DNA of 54,751 bases. Source: an uncultured bacterium. GTDB taxonomy: Bacteria; Bacteroidota; Bacteroidia; Bacteroidales; CAIWKO01. The notes beneath the pieces were generated by a model. It ran no database searches, was not told the DNA's origin, and saw nothing but the letters and a program-made list of their open reading frames with translations. This document shows positions 8,901-16,812 of the stretch, one piece after another (position 1 is the stretch's first letter; each line of letters starts with the position of its first letter). The translations under genes and the position numbers were made by a program. Where the stretch lies: assembly GCA_903862465.1 (NCBI GenBank), contig CAIOYH010000152.1, forward strand, positions 1 to 54,751, given 5' to 3'.

Positions 8901-9282
8901 CGAAAATGTGGAACTTGAAATGACCGACGTGGAGATACTTACCGAAGATATTCCTGGATGGGTGTTGTCTTCTTCGGGCAATATCACCGTTGCGTTGGAC
9001 GTTACATTAACATCGGAATTGGTGGATGAAGGCATCGCACGCGAGTTGGTGAACCGTATTCAAAACCTCCGAAAAGACAATAAATTTGAAGTTACAGATA
9101 AAATTTTGGTAGAAGTTGAAAAACATCAAGAAATTATTAGCGCCATTCAGAATAATTATTCTTACATTTGCAGCGAAATTTTGGCATCCTCATTAACACT
9201 GATTGAACACATATCTACAGACAAAACTTCAGTTGAACTTACTGAAGAAATTACGACTTTTGTTTCTTTAAAAAAAGCTTAG
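5917..9282 (+). CDS. ileS: Isoleucyl-tRNA synthetase, IleRS2-like with GIHH motif
   Basis: Class I aminoacyl-tRNA synthetase charging tRNA-Ile. The KMSKR loop is at residues 667-671, with editing-domain sequence (WTTTPWTLPSN) in between and a long C-terminal region. At 1121 residues it matches the long, eukaryote-like IleRS branch found in Bacteroidota. The usual HIGH signature is replaced by G57-I58-H59-H60 in the context NGQPGIHH, so the first and third positions are swapped. This GxHH swap is known from the IleRS2 type and is tied to very strong mupirocin resistance. It is probably the essential housekeeping enzyme; no other IleRS is in the window. Confidence 0.97.
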   Translation: MAMKYTEYKQLDLTKAAEDIQSYWREHDIFNKSIVNRSGQPSFVFYEGPPSANGQPGIHHVMARAIKDLFCRYKTQKGHFVERKAGWDTHGLPIEIAVEKTLGITKEDIGKTISVEDYNKQCRKEVMKYKDQWDELTEKMGYWVDLEHPYITFDNTYIETVWNLLGKLYDKGFLYKGYSIQPYSPAAGTGLSSHELNLPGCYKIVKDSTAVAQFKVVKNEHALVPDLFKNGHGDVFILAWTTTPWTLPSNTALAVGSGIEYVVVETFNQYTGLPITVVLANDLKGNYFSEKNAELNMDDYKAGDKNIPFRIINHYKGKDLAGLRYEQLLPYVQPTDGDAFKVVLGDFVTTEDGTGIVHIAPSFGADDFRTAKQQGLGSLTLVDKQGKFVDAMGEFAGRYVKNEYDTNPKAETENNVDVDIIIKLKKENKAFKAEKYEHSYPHCWRTDKPILYYPLDSWFIKTTAVKQRMIELNQTINWKPESTGSGRFGNWLENLVDWNLSRSRYWGVPLPIWTSEDRSEQICINSAEKLKSEIEKSVAAGFMHDNPYKNFTPGDFSKENYETFDFHRPYVDEIILVSATGKKMFREPDLIDVWFDSGAMPYAQNHFPFENMEFFQNNFPADFIAEGVDQTRGWFFTLHAIATMIFDSVAFKNVVSNGLVLDKNGNKMSKRLGNGVDPFETLGKYGPDATRWYMITNSQPWDNLKFDLEGIDETRRKFFGTLHNTYAFFALYANIDGFKFQEAEIPLAQRPEIDRWIISELNTLISQVNECYADYEPTRAGRLIQDFVDEFLSNWYVRLCRRRFWKGDYTEDKIAAYQTLYTCLETITMLACPIAPFFMDRLFLDLNSVTNKNKFESVHLTDFPVANKDYVDKDLEERMQLAQKISSMVLSLRKKHNLRVRQPLSKIMIPMMDENIKHQIEAVKNLILSEVNIKAIEYIDNSAGILVKKIKPNFKTLGPKYGKLMKQISACVVAFTQEEINAMENTGKAQLLVENENVELEMTDVEILTEDIPGWVLSSSGNITVALDVTLTSELVDEGIARELVNRIQNLRKDNKFEVTDKILVEVEKHQEIISAIQNNYSYICSEILASSLTLIEHISTDKTSVELTEEITTFVSLKKA

Positions 9283-9309
9283 GTTAAATAATAAAATATA
9301 TAATTGGTT

Positions 9310-9774
9310 ATGGAAAAGAAGGTTAAAAAGACAAACGAAAAAGAAATAGCACCTAAAAAAGCTGTTGCGCAAAAAGAAGTAAGTAGCAAAAACTCTTATT
9401 CTGATGAAGAATTGCAAGAGTTTAAAGAGATAATTTTGGCGAAGTTGGAAGACGCGCGAAAAGATCTTGAAATTTTGACCGAAGCGTTTTCGAACAGCGG
9501 CGGCGAAGATATTAATGATACTTCTCATTCGTTTAAAATTCTTGAAGAAGGCTCGCAAGTGCTTTCGAAGGAAGAAAACAGCGCTTTGGCTATGCGTCAA
9601 GCAAAGTTTATCAAGAGTCTTGAAAATGCACTTATCCGTATTCAAAATAAAACATACGGTATTTGCAGAGTGACCGGAGAATTGATTCCTAAGGAACGTC
9701 TGCGTGTTGTGCCTCATGCAACACTTTGCATCGGTGCAAAAAATGATCAAAAGAAAATGAAAAACATTCTGTAA
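9310..9774 (+). CDS. DksA/TraR-family protein with degenerate zinc finger
   Basis: A 154-residue protein with a Lys-rich N-terminal tail, a coiled-coil region and a C-terminal DksA-like finger. In the finger the second Cys of each CxxC pair is replaced: CRVT and CIGA. DksA proteins act on RNA polymerase in the stringent response; this variant probably folds without full zinc coordination, as is common in Bacteroidota. The ATG at 9310 is preferred over the in-frame TTG at 9304. It lies 27 bases after ileS and 11 bases before lspA, so the three are one operon. Confidence 0.9.
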   Translation: MEKKVKKTNEKEIAPKKAVAQKEVSSKNSYSDEELQEFKEIILAKLEDARKDLEILTEAFSNSGGEDINDTSHSFKILEEGSQVLSKEENSALAMRQAKFIKSLENALIRIQNKTYGICRVTGELIPKERLRVVPHATLCIGAKNDQKKMKNIL

Positions 9775-9785
9775 TTTTTACTCTT

Positions 9786-10442
9786 TTGAAAAAAGCCTTA
9801 CTGCTCAAAGCTTTACTAGTAATTTTCGTTGTATTATTTCTCGACCAATTTGTCAAAATTTGGATTAAGACGCACTTTTATTACGGCGAAACCTTTCATG
9901 TGTTTGGGCTAAATTGGTTTCAAATTCATTTTATCGAAAACAATGGCATGGCTTTCGGGATGGAATTTGCCGGGAATTATGGCAAAATTTTCCTGACCGT
10001 GTTTCGCCTGATTGCTAGTAGCGGGATTGCTTATTATCTTTATATCCTCATAAAAAAAGAAGCAAACTCGTTTCTGATTATTACGATTGCGTTGATTTTT
10101 ACGGGTGCTATCGGCAATATTTTGGATAGTATGTTTTATGGATTGATGTTTAGCGAAAGTACCATGTTTGATAAGGCGGTTTTTATGCCGACGGGAGGTG
10201 GTTATAGCACGTTTCTCTATGGCAAAGTGGTGGATATGTTTTATTTTCCTGTAATCAATACCACTTGGCCCCATTGGATTCCTTTCATTGGGGGCAGTTC
10301 TTTGGAGTTTTTTCAACCCATATTTAATGTTGCTGATAGTGCCATCACTATCGGTGTGTTCCTCCTATTAATTTTTCAAAAACGAATGTTCAAACCAAGC
10401 AAAGCTGCGGAAGTAAGTGAGGTTGCAGAAGCGAAGGAATAA
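9786..10442 (+). CDS. lspA: Lipoprotein signal peptidase (signal peptidase II)
   Basis: LspA is the inner-membrane aspartyl protease that removes signal peptides from prolipoproteins. Four hydrophobic segments are visible, with DQFVK after the first, FIENNGMAFG, and the two catalytic aspartates D114 (NILDS) and D184 (NVADS). The TTG start at 9786 is chosen because no ATG lies before NNGMAFG. At 218 residues it is longer than E. coli LspA (164) because of loops between helices and a Glu-rich tail. Its work here would include the lipoproteins at 40099, 42816 and 54643. Confidence 0.95.
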   Translation: MKKALLLKALLVIFVVLFLDQFVKIWIKTHFYYGETFHVFGLNWFQIHFIENNGMAFGMEFAGNYGKIFLTVFRLIASSGIAYYLYILIKKEANSFLIITIALIFTGAIGNILDSMFYGLMFSESTMFDKAVFMPTGGGYSTFLYGKVVDMFYFPVINTTWPHWIPFIGGSSLEFFQPIFNVADSAITIGVFLLLIFQKRMFKPSKAAEVSEVAEAKE

Positions 10443-10450
10443 GTTTTGTT

Positions 10451-10804
10451 TTACTCTTTTTGTTTGAGTTGCTTGAGTTGGGTGGCTAGTATTTCGTTTG
10501 TTTGATTTTGAAGACGTAGATGCACTTTTAGGAGTTCGTTTTCTTGTTGTAAATCTTTAATTTGTTTTGTTAGTTGGATTTTTTCTGCTTTGGTGAGCGG
10601 GTTGGTATCATCATAATAGTATTGAAAAAAATTATGATCTAACTCTTTGGAGATGCGTTGCAGCATGTGAAGGGAGATGTCGGGTTGGAATAAAAGTCTA
10701 TACATGCCTGAGCGGCTAAACCCTAATTTTTGGGCTAAGGTGGGGACAGAAATGTGCTTTTGATAGCTTATCTCCTTGATTTTTTGTCCAATATCTGTTA
10801 TCAT
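10451..10804 (-). CDS. XRE-type HTH protein with C-terminal coiled coil
   Basis: A 117-residue protein. Residues of about 1-55 form a helix-turn-helix (IGQKIKEIS, then VPTLAQKLGFSRSGMYRLL). Residues of about 70-117 are a Gln/Leu/Lys-rich coiled coil (LTKQIKDLQQENELLKVHLR), probably for dimerisation. It converges on lspA with an 8-base gap. It is a likely DNA-binding regulator with unknown targets. The repeats just upstream (10877-11815) are possible sites, but that is speculation. Confidence 0.85.
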   Translation of the reverse strand: MITDIGQKIKEISYQKHISVPTLAQKLGFSRSGMYRLLFQPDISLHMLQRISKELDHNFFQYYYDDTNPLTKAEKIQLTKQIKDLQQENELLKVHLRLQNQTNEILATQLKQLKQKE

Positions 10805-10876
10805 ATCGTTTTAATTTTTCTGCAAAAATACAAATTTTTCTTTTATCTTTATAAAAAATCTTTTAGGATTGGACGA

Positions 10877-11086
10877 ATGGTACCTTTTAGTATATAAACG
10901 GTACTTAAATAAAGATAACAGTACGTTGGAAAAGGAGAAAAGGTACTTGGAAGAGGATTATCGTTGCTTGGAAGAGGATAAACGTCTATTAAAAGAGGAC
11001 ACACGGGCATTGGAATGAAGGAGTGGATGGTTGGGAGGGATGTGAGTTGGTTTGGAAGTGATATGAGATTGGATTGGAGGTATAGG
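10877..11086. repeat. 21-bp tandem array 3 (about 10 degenerate units)
   Basis: Units near nnGGTACTTGGAAGAGGATA plus one base run from 10877 in exact 21-base steps and grow more divergent to the right (GTTGGGAGGGATGTG, GTTTGGAAGTGATATG). Read on the minus strand they give a spurious proline-rich heptad ORF. It is the most decayed of the five 21-bp arrays. Confidence 0.75.
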
Positions 11087-11288
11087 TGGGCGGTGGATGG
11101 TAGGGGCAATTAAGTAGGTTATGGGTTTCGCGTCTCGTTTTAATCAATATTCAAAGCGATATTGTGTTCCAAAGTGTAGCGTGGGTGGCATGATAATATC
11201 ATCCCTTCGGGATTTTAAATAGCATTGTTGGATTATTTTCTATAATAATTACAGTCCTTCGGACTTATAGGAAATATCAGCATATTTC

Positions 11289-11815
11289 TACCATAATGTC
11301 GCCCCGATGGGGCTTGATTTCCTTGGCGTATATATTTCTACCATAATGTCGTCCCGATGGGACTTGATTTTCTTAACGTGCGCTTTTCTACCATAATGTC
11401 GTCCCGATGGGACTTGATTTTCATTCCGTACGTTTTTCTACCATAATGTCGTCCCTAACGGGACTTGTTTTTCTTTATGTGCCTTTTTCTACCATAATGT
11501 CGCCCCGATGGGGCTTGATTTTCTTGGCGTATATTTTTCTACCATAATGTCGTCCCGATGGGACTTGATTTTCATTACGTGCATATTTCTACCATAATGT
11601 CGCCCCGATGGGGCTTGATTTTCTTAACGTGCGCTTTTCTACCATAATGTCGTCCCGATGGGACTTGATTTTTATTCCGTACGTTTTTCTACCATAATGT
11701 CGTCCCGATGGGACTTGATTTTCATTCCGTACGTTTTTCTACCATAATGTCGTCCCGATGGGACTTGTTTTTGTTGTGATCAATATTCCTACCGATATTG
11801 TGTCCCTATGGGACA
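11289..11815. repeat. 50-bp hairpin array (11 units)
   Basis: Eleven units, each starting TACCATAATGTC, at 11289, 11339, 11389, 11439, 11490 and then every 50 bases to 11790. About 37 bases are conserved and 13 vary. Each unit holds a 5-bp stem with a short loop: GTCCC-gat-GGGAC in most, GCCCC-gat-GGGGC in units 1, 5 and 7, and loops taac in unit 4 and tat in unit 11. The second stem pair changes on both sides together. Variable segments recur (TTAACGTGCGCT twice, ATTCCGTACGTT three times). Related single hairpins lie at 11195-11280. The last unit (CAATATTCCTACCGATATTG) resembles 11146-11168, so the array has matched ends. Confidence 0.9.
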
Positions 11816-12083
11816 ATAGAATTACGAAATTTCGGTATCCCGTAGGAGTTATATATCCAAAGAAAAAAAAGGAGTTGAATTTAAGTCTGCAGCCTTATTG
11901 GGAGGTAGGCGATAGGGATGACAAAAGAGTTAATCGGACAACAATGGATTTATATATAATTTTCATCTTAATGGATAAGGAATTTGGAATAAAAAATTGA
12001 GTTCCAAAGTTACTAACAAAAGTATATTATTTTTGTGTGTATAAAAAGTGCAAGTTTTAGCGTTTGTTTATAATTACATCCAT

Positions 12084-12091
12084 TAATTTTG
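12084..12091 (+). promoter_or_regulatory. -7 box TAATTTTG for the AsmA-like gene
   Basis: Twelve bases before the GTG start at 12104. The TTG at 12089 lies inside the box. Confidence 0.55.
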
Positions 12092-12103
12092 CAAAAAAAA
12101 TCT

Positions 12104-14716
12104 GTGAAGAAGTTCAGTTTACGTATTCGAAATCCAAAAGTGGCGAAAAGGCTTAGAAAGACGGCTATTTGGTTGGGGATTGTTTTTTTGCTTGTGGGAG
12201 GGGTAGGCATTTTTATGGAATATTATTATGAAGATACGGTGAAAGGTATCATCATCAATGAATTGAATGCAAGGTTGAATACTGAAATTGTTGTTCAAGA
12301 TGTGAATAGGGATATACAATTTTCTATATTTAAGAAGTTTCCTTATGCTTCGGTGAGCTTCAGTAATGTTGTTATTTTGGATGCTATCAAGGATAAAAAA
12401 AATAAGAAAAATCTGTTGGAAGCCAAAACAGTTTATTTGCAGATGAGCATTTGGGATTTGATTTTTGGGAAATTTCGGATACAAAAAATTGAAGTGAGCG
12501 ATGCCGTTGCCTTGATTAAAACGTATAAAGATCGCAGCGATAACTATCATTTTTGGAAACCATCAACCGACACAACGAAGACAAACTTCTCGTTGGATTT
12601 ACAAAAAGTGTGGCTGAATCATGTGCGCGTGGCGTATATAGATTATGGTCGGAGGCAGAATTTTACGGTGGTGGCTAAGGATGTGTTGTTCACGGGGAAT
12701 TTTTCGGACGAGAGTTTTTTGATGCATATTGATGGGGATATGTATGTTGAGAAAATAAAATCGGAGAACAATTTGTATCTTGCCAACAAAAGCACCAAGA
12801 TGGAAGTGGCGATGGATATTAATAGTAAACAAAAATTGATTACGTTTCAAGAAGCCAATGTGAGCGTTGGGAAGTTGTTTTTCGCTTTGGCAGGAAATAT
12901 TGCTTATGGCGATAGTTTGACGCGTCTTGATTTGCAGATTGATGGAAAAAAGATGCAGTTGCAATCGTTCGTTAATGAATTGCCACCGCAATATCGTTCG
13001 TATTTTGCAGGATATGAATGTAGGGGGGATTTTTATTTTGTTGCTAATATAAAAGGAGCTGTGGGAGAGAAGGTTTCTCCTGCCGTGAATGTTACTTTTG
13101 GGCTGAAGCAAGGCGAAATTGAGCGAACGGAAAATGGTATCACCTTAAAAAATGTGGGTTTCAATGCTACTTATAGCAATGGATTGAAGCATTGTTCGCA
13201 GACGGCAATCGTCAGGATAAACGGATATACTTCTGCCTTAAATGATGGCAGTATCACGGGAAATATCACCCTGAAAAACTTGACGAATCCTGAGCTCGAC
13301 CTGAATGTTACGGCGAATTTGAATTTGAAGGACGTGTTTGATTTCATGAAGATAGATACGGTGGAATCGGCGGAGGGAAGGCTGATTCTGCAAGCCGATT
13401 TTAAAGGAAACACGGGCAGTTCGGGCACTTTCACCATGAAAGATTTTATAGCAAGCACTACGACGGGAAAAATGGAGCTTCAGAATGCCAACATTGTGAT
13501 GAAAGGCAAGGCGCAGAAGTTCACCAATGTGAATGGGAATTTTGTTTTCAGCAATAATGATGTGGAGTCGCAAAATTTCACGGGCAGCTATATGACGAAT
13601 GATTTTTCGTTGAAAGGACGTTTCAAAAATATACTTCCCTATTTGTTTCTGCCGAATCAAAATTTGATTATTGATGCCGATTTGGTTTCGCAAAACTTAG
13701 ACATGGCAGAAATTTTAAAGTTTTCGGAGAGCAAAAAGGATACGGTTTATCGTTTGAATTTGCCCGATAATATCAGTTTTAACCTTGCGTTGCTGATTAA
13801 AAAATTTAGCTTTAATAAATTCATTGCTACCAATATTACCGGCACTATTCAGATGAAAAATAAGCAAGTGATAGCAAAAAATATTTCGTTGCAAGCGATG
13901 AATGGGAAGATAGATTTCACGGGATTGATTGATGGGTCGCAGGCTGAGAAATTGCTGATAAGTTGTGATGCTTCGATCAAACGTGTGAACATTGAACGAT
14001 TGTTTGGCGAGTTGGATAATTTCGGACAAAAAAGTCTTCAAGATAAGAATATCAAAGGGGTGCTTACGGCGGATGTTCAGTTTGCTTCCGTTTGGTCGTC
14101 AACGTTTAAAGTGGAGAAGCCGACGATTTATGCGAAAGCGAATATCATGATAGATAATGGCGAATTAATCAATTATGAACCCTTGAGCGGCTTGTCTAAA
14201 TATTTGAAAAACCGTGACCTTTCGCATGTGGCATTTCAGACGCTAAAAAATACGATAGTGATAAAAGATCAATTGATTACGATACCCGATATGGAAATAA
14301 ATAGCAATGCGATTGATTTTAAATTGAACGGCACGCACGGATTTAACCAAACGATAGATTATCATTTGGGGGTGTTGATTGCGCAAATACGCAACACGGG
14401 CGACAAAAAGAACAATCAAATTAAAGATATAGGGCAAATTGAAGACGATGGGCTTCACAAAGAAAAATATTTTTTCCGTATCACGGGCACCGTTGACAAA
14501 CCTGTGTATCATACTCTAGACAAAGAAGGTTATAAGCAAAACATGAAAAACAATTTGGCGAAGGAAAAAGAAAACCTGAAAACCATCTTGAATAGGGAGT
14601 TTGGTTGGTTTAAGAAGGATAGCACGGTGATGAAAAATCCAAAGGACAAGCCGAAACCTACCTACGATTTTAATGTGATTTGGGATGAAGATGAGGCTCC
14701 GGCGAAGAAAGAATAA
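12104..14716 (+). CDS. AsmA-like inner-membrane/periplasmic protein
   Basis: An 870-residue protein with one N-terminal membrane helix (TAIWLGIVFLLVGGVGIF) and a long beta-rich periplasmic part. The pattern after the helix (LNARLNTEIVVQDVNRDI..FPYASVSFSNVVI) and the C-terminal GTHGFNQTIDYHLGVLI segment are typical of the AsmA family, thought to carry lipids between membranes or assist outer-membrane assembly. The GTG at 12104 is chosen because the upstream TTG overlaps the promoter box. The C-terminus is Lys/Glu/Pro-rich. It stands alone, followed by a new promoter. Confidence 0.88.
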   Translation: MKKFSLRIRNPKVAKRLRKTAIWLGIVFLLVGGVGIFMEYYYEDTVKGIIINELNARLNTEIVVQDVNRDIQFSIFKKFPYASVSFSNVVILDAIKDKKNKKNLLEAKTVYLQMSIWDLIFGKFRIQKIEVSDAVALIKTYKDRSDNYHFWKPSTDTTKTNFSLDLQKVWLNHVRVAYIDYGRRQNFTVVAKDVLFTGNFSDESFLMHIDGDMYVEKIKSENNLYLANKSTKMEVAMDINSKQKLITFQEANVSVGKLFFALAGNIAYGDSLTRLDLQIDGKKMQLQSFVNELPPQYRSYFAGYECRGDFYFVANIKGAVGEKVSPAVNVTFGLKQGEIERTENGITLKNVGFNATYSNGLKHCSQTAIVRINGYTSALNDGSITGNITLKNLTNPELDLNVTANLNLKDVFDFMKIDTVESAEGRLILQADFKGNTGSSGTFTMKDFIASTTTGKMELQNANIVMKGKAQKFTNVNGNFVFSNNDVESQNFTGSYMTNDFSLKGRFKNILPYLFLPNQNLIIDADLVSQNLDMAEILKFSESKKDTVYRLNLPDNISFNLALLIKKFSFNKFIATNITGTIQMKNKQVIAKNISLQAMNGKIDFTGLIDGSQAEKLLISCDASIKRVNIERLFGELDNFGQKSLQDKNIKGVLTADVQFASVWSSTFKVEKPTIYAKANIMIDNGELINYEPLSGLSKYLKNRDLSHVAFQTLKNTIVIKDQLITIPDMEINSNAIDFKLNGTHGFNQTIDYHLGVLIAQIRNTGDKKNNQIKDIGQIEDDGLHKEKYFFRITGTVDKPVYHTLDKEGYKQNMKNNLAKEKENLKTILNREFGWFKKDSTVMKNPKDKPKPTYDFNVIWDEDEAPAKKE

Positions 14717-14782
14717 GCGCCAAAATTTTAAAAACAAAACACATCTATGCAGGTAAAATTAGTGTAGTATTGTCAAATTTTG

Positions 14783-14790
14783 TAGTTTTG
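14783..14790 (+). promoter_or_regulatory. -7 box TAGTTTTG for the RPE-CBS/DAHPS/HTH-KdsC operon
   Basis: Nineteen bases before the ATG at 14810. It is the only box seen before this three-gene operon. Confidence 0.55.
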
Positions 14791-14809
14791 CAAAAATTGC
14801 ACTACTTTC

Positions 14810-15817
14810 ATGAAAATTTCCGCATCCATATATTCAAGCAAAGACAAAGAATTACTCGCTCTTATCGAGGAATTGGATGCGTATAAGGTGAACTTTTTTC
14901 ATATTGATAGTATTGATAATGTGGAGGTTTTTGATGATATTGAACAAATTCGAAGTTTGAGCCCTACTCCTATAGATTTGCATTTGATTACGTCAAGTCC
15001 CGAAACGTATTTTGAGTTGATAGGAAAACATCACATTGAAAATGTTACTTTTCAATACGAATCGCTTCAATCGAAACTTGAGATTCCAAAAACGTTGGCT
15101 CCAAACATTGGATTGGCGATAACCTCCGACACCAACATTGATGTTTTTGAGCCTTATGCTGACAGTTGTTCTTTTATTCTTTTTATGACGACCACGCCCG
15201 GGATGAGTGGCGGGGAATTCAACAAACAAAACTTTAAAAAGATACGTCAGTTTAGAGCAAAGTATCCTGATAAAAAGATACATGTGGATGGCGGCATTAA
15301 TGCCGAGTTGTCGTTCATCTTGCGGAATATGGGAGTTACGGCTGCAGTCATTGGTTCGTATCTTTTCAAGGGGTCGTTTATTGGTTCGGCTATGCTCAAC
15401 CTGAAAAGTCAAGAAGTGAAATCTTCTTATAGGATAGGCGATTTTATGCTCGACCAAGATGAAATTCCTGTGGTGAGTTATGAAGGGCTTCGCTTCGAAG
15501 ATGTGTTGTTGGCTATCGAAAACTATAAATTGGGGTTTACGAATGTTGCGGATAAAAACGGGATGCTCATTGGCATCATCTCGAATGCGGATATTCGCAA
15601 AGGACTGATTAAAAACCTCAAAGACTTTAATGCAATCAATCCGAATGACATCATAAATCGGACTCCGGCTTTTGTTTATGAAGACGATACGGTTTCGGAT
15701 GTTTTGACATATATTAAAAACCTACAATTTCCCGTTATGTTTCTTCCCGTTGTGGATAGAGCCAAAAGAATTGTAGGGACCATTAAATTTAACAATCTAA
15801 TAAAAGGAGAATCATGA
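14810..15817 (+). CDS. Ribulose-phosphate 3-epimerase-like domain fused to two CBS domains
   Basis: Residues of about 1-205 are an RPE-type TIM barrel. The metal and catalytic positions of the family are present: H31 and D33 (FHID), H58 (DLHLI) and D160 (HVDGGIN), plus TTPGMSGGEF in place of VNPGFGGQ. Residues of about 215-335 are a CBS pair (VLLAIENYKLGFTNVADKNG; VLPVV-like FLPVVDRAKRIVGTI), usually an adenine-nucleotide sensor. I infer an epimerase acting on a pentose phosphate or related sugar, under nucleotide control. Its stop overlaps the DAHP synthase start (ATGA). This domain pairing is unfamiliar to me. KdsD also carries a CBS pair, but on an SIS isomerase domain. Confidence 0.85.
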   Translation: MKISASIYSSKDKELLALIEELDAYKVNFFHIDSIDNVEVFDDIEQIRSLSPTPIDLHLITSSPETYFELIGKHHIENVTFQYESLQSKLEIPKTLAPNIGLAITSDTNIDVFEPYADSCSFILFMTTTPGMSGGEFNKQNFKKIRQFRAKYPDKKIHVDGGINAELSFILRNMGVTAAVIGSYLFKGSFIGSAMLNLKSQEVKSSYRIGDFMLDQDEIPVVSYEGLRFEDVLLAIENYKLGFTNVADKNGMLIGIISNADIRKGLIKNLKDFNAINPNDIINRTPAFVYEDDTVSDVLTYIKNLQFPVMFLPVVDRAKRIVGTIKFNNLIKGES

Positions 15818-16812
15818 TACTCCATCTTGAAAAAAATACCGATACCGCAAGATTAAAGCAACTTGCCGACTTCTATGAAGCCATAACAATTATTGATGAA
15901 CAGAAATTGGTGTTGATAACGCCTTCCCGATTCAAGAATATTGAGGAAGCGCATCAGCCTTTTGTGAACGAAGTTTTTGTTTTCGAAAATGATATTCAAT
16001 TAGCTAGCCGCAAATATTTGAAGGAAAAGAGATCGGTGAAAATTGGACAAAACCACATAGGGGGCAACTTCCGCAATGTTTTGGTGACTATTGGACCATG
16101 CTCTGTGGAGTCGGAAGGACAAATCACACAATCTGCCGAGTTTATCAAAAGCCTTGGTTTGAGTACGCTCAGAGCCGGAAGCTTTAAGCCGAGAACATCG
16201 CCTTATACCTTTCAAGGCTTGGGAACGAAAGGTTTAACCCTTTTGGATAACATCCGACAGAAATATGGTTTGTCCATAGTGACCGAAGTACGCGATTCTT
16301 CTCATGTGGATGAGGTGATAGCCTTTGCGGATGTGGTTCAAGTGGGTGCTAAATCCATGTATGATCAAGGCATTTTGCGCAAATGCGGAAAGACCCATAA
16401 GCCCATCTTATTGAAAAGGGGCTTTGGCACGAATCTGCAAGAATTTGTTCAAGCGGCTGAGTTTATTCTTTCGGGCGGGAACGAAAATGTGATTTTGTGT
16501 GAACGTGGCATTCGCACTTTTGAAACTAAGACTCGATTTACCTTGGATTTATGCGGTGCTGCTTATCTGAAAGAAAATACGAATCTGCCTGTCATCCTCG
16601 ATCCAAGTCATGCTATGGGATATGCTTATGGTGTTCCCGATTTGGCACGTGCTTGCATGGCGATGGACATTGAAGGCTTGCTGATTGAAGTGCATCCCAA
16701 TCCACAGATGGCGCAATCAGATGCTTCGCAACAACTCGATCATCAGCAATTTGAAAGCTTATTCGGCACACTAAAAGGAATTGCAATGGCTATCAATCGC
16801 ACGATTATATGA
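15814..16812 (+). CDS. 3-deoxy-7-phosphoheptulonate (DAHP) synthase, type I-beta
   Basis: Condenses phosphoenolpyruvate and erythrose 4-phosphate, the first step to chorismate. Residues of about 1-75 form the N-terminal regulatory domain. The barrel follows with GPCSVES, RAGSFKPRTSPYTFQGLG, LKRGFGTNLQEF, CERGIRTFE and ILDPSHAMG. The KPRTSPY stretch marks DAHP synthase rather than KDO-8-phosphate synthase. At 332 residues it has no chorismate mutase fusion. It overlaps both neighbours by ATGA and has a good ribosome site (AAAAGGAGA). Its fixed coupling to an epimerase-CBS protein and a KdsC-like phosphatase suggests a sugar-acid role beside, or instead of, the shikimate pathway. Confidence 0.93.
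   Translation: MILHLEKNTDTARLKQLADFYEAITIIDEQKLVLITPSRFKNIEEAHQPFVNEVFVFENDIQLASRKYLKEKRSVKIGQNHIGGNFRNVLVTIGPCSVESEGQITQSAEFIKSLGLSTLRAGSFKPRTSPYTFQGLGTKGLTLLDNIRQKYGLSIVTEVRDSSHVDEVIAFADVVQVGAKSMYDQGILRKCGKTHKPILLKRGFGTNLQEFVQAAEFILSGGNENVILCERGIRTFETKTRFTLDLCGAAYLKENTNLPVILDPSHAMGYAYGVPDLARACMAMDIEGLLIEVHPNPQMAQSDASQQLDHQQFESLFGTLKGIAMAINRTII

Noticed and set aside
11289-11815. CRISPR array
   Set aside because: The conserved part is about 37 bases but the variable part is only about 13, too short for spacers, and variable segments recur between units. No cas gene is in the window.
11758-12000. 80-codon ORF after the 50-bp array
   Set aside because: It begins inside the last repeat units, has no family resemblance, and no promoter box or ribosome site fits.
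15814-16812. KDO-8-phosphate synthase instead of DAHP synthase
   Set aside because: The KPRTSPYTFQGLG block and the N-terminal regulatory domain are those of type I-beta DAHP synthase; the Asn-Arg-Ser motif of KDO-8-P synthase is absent.
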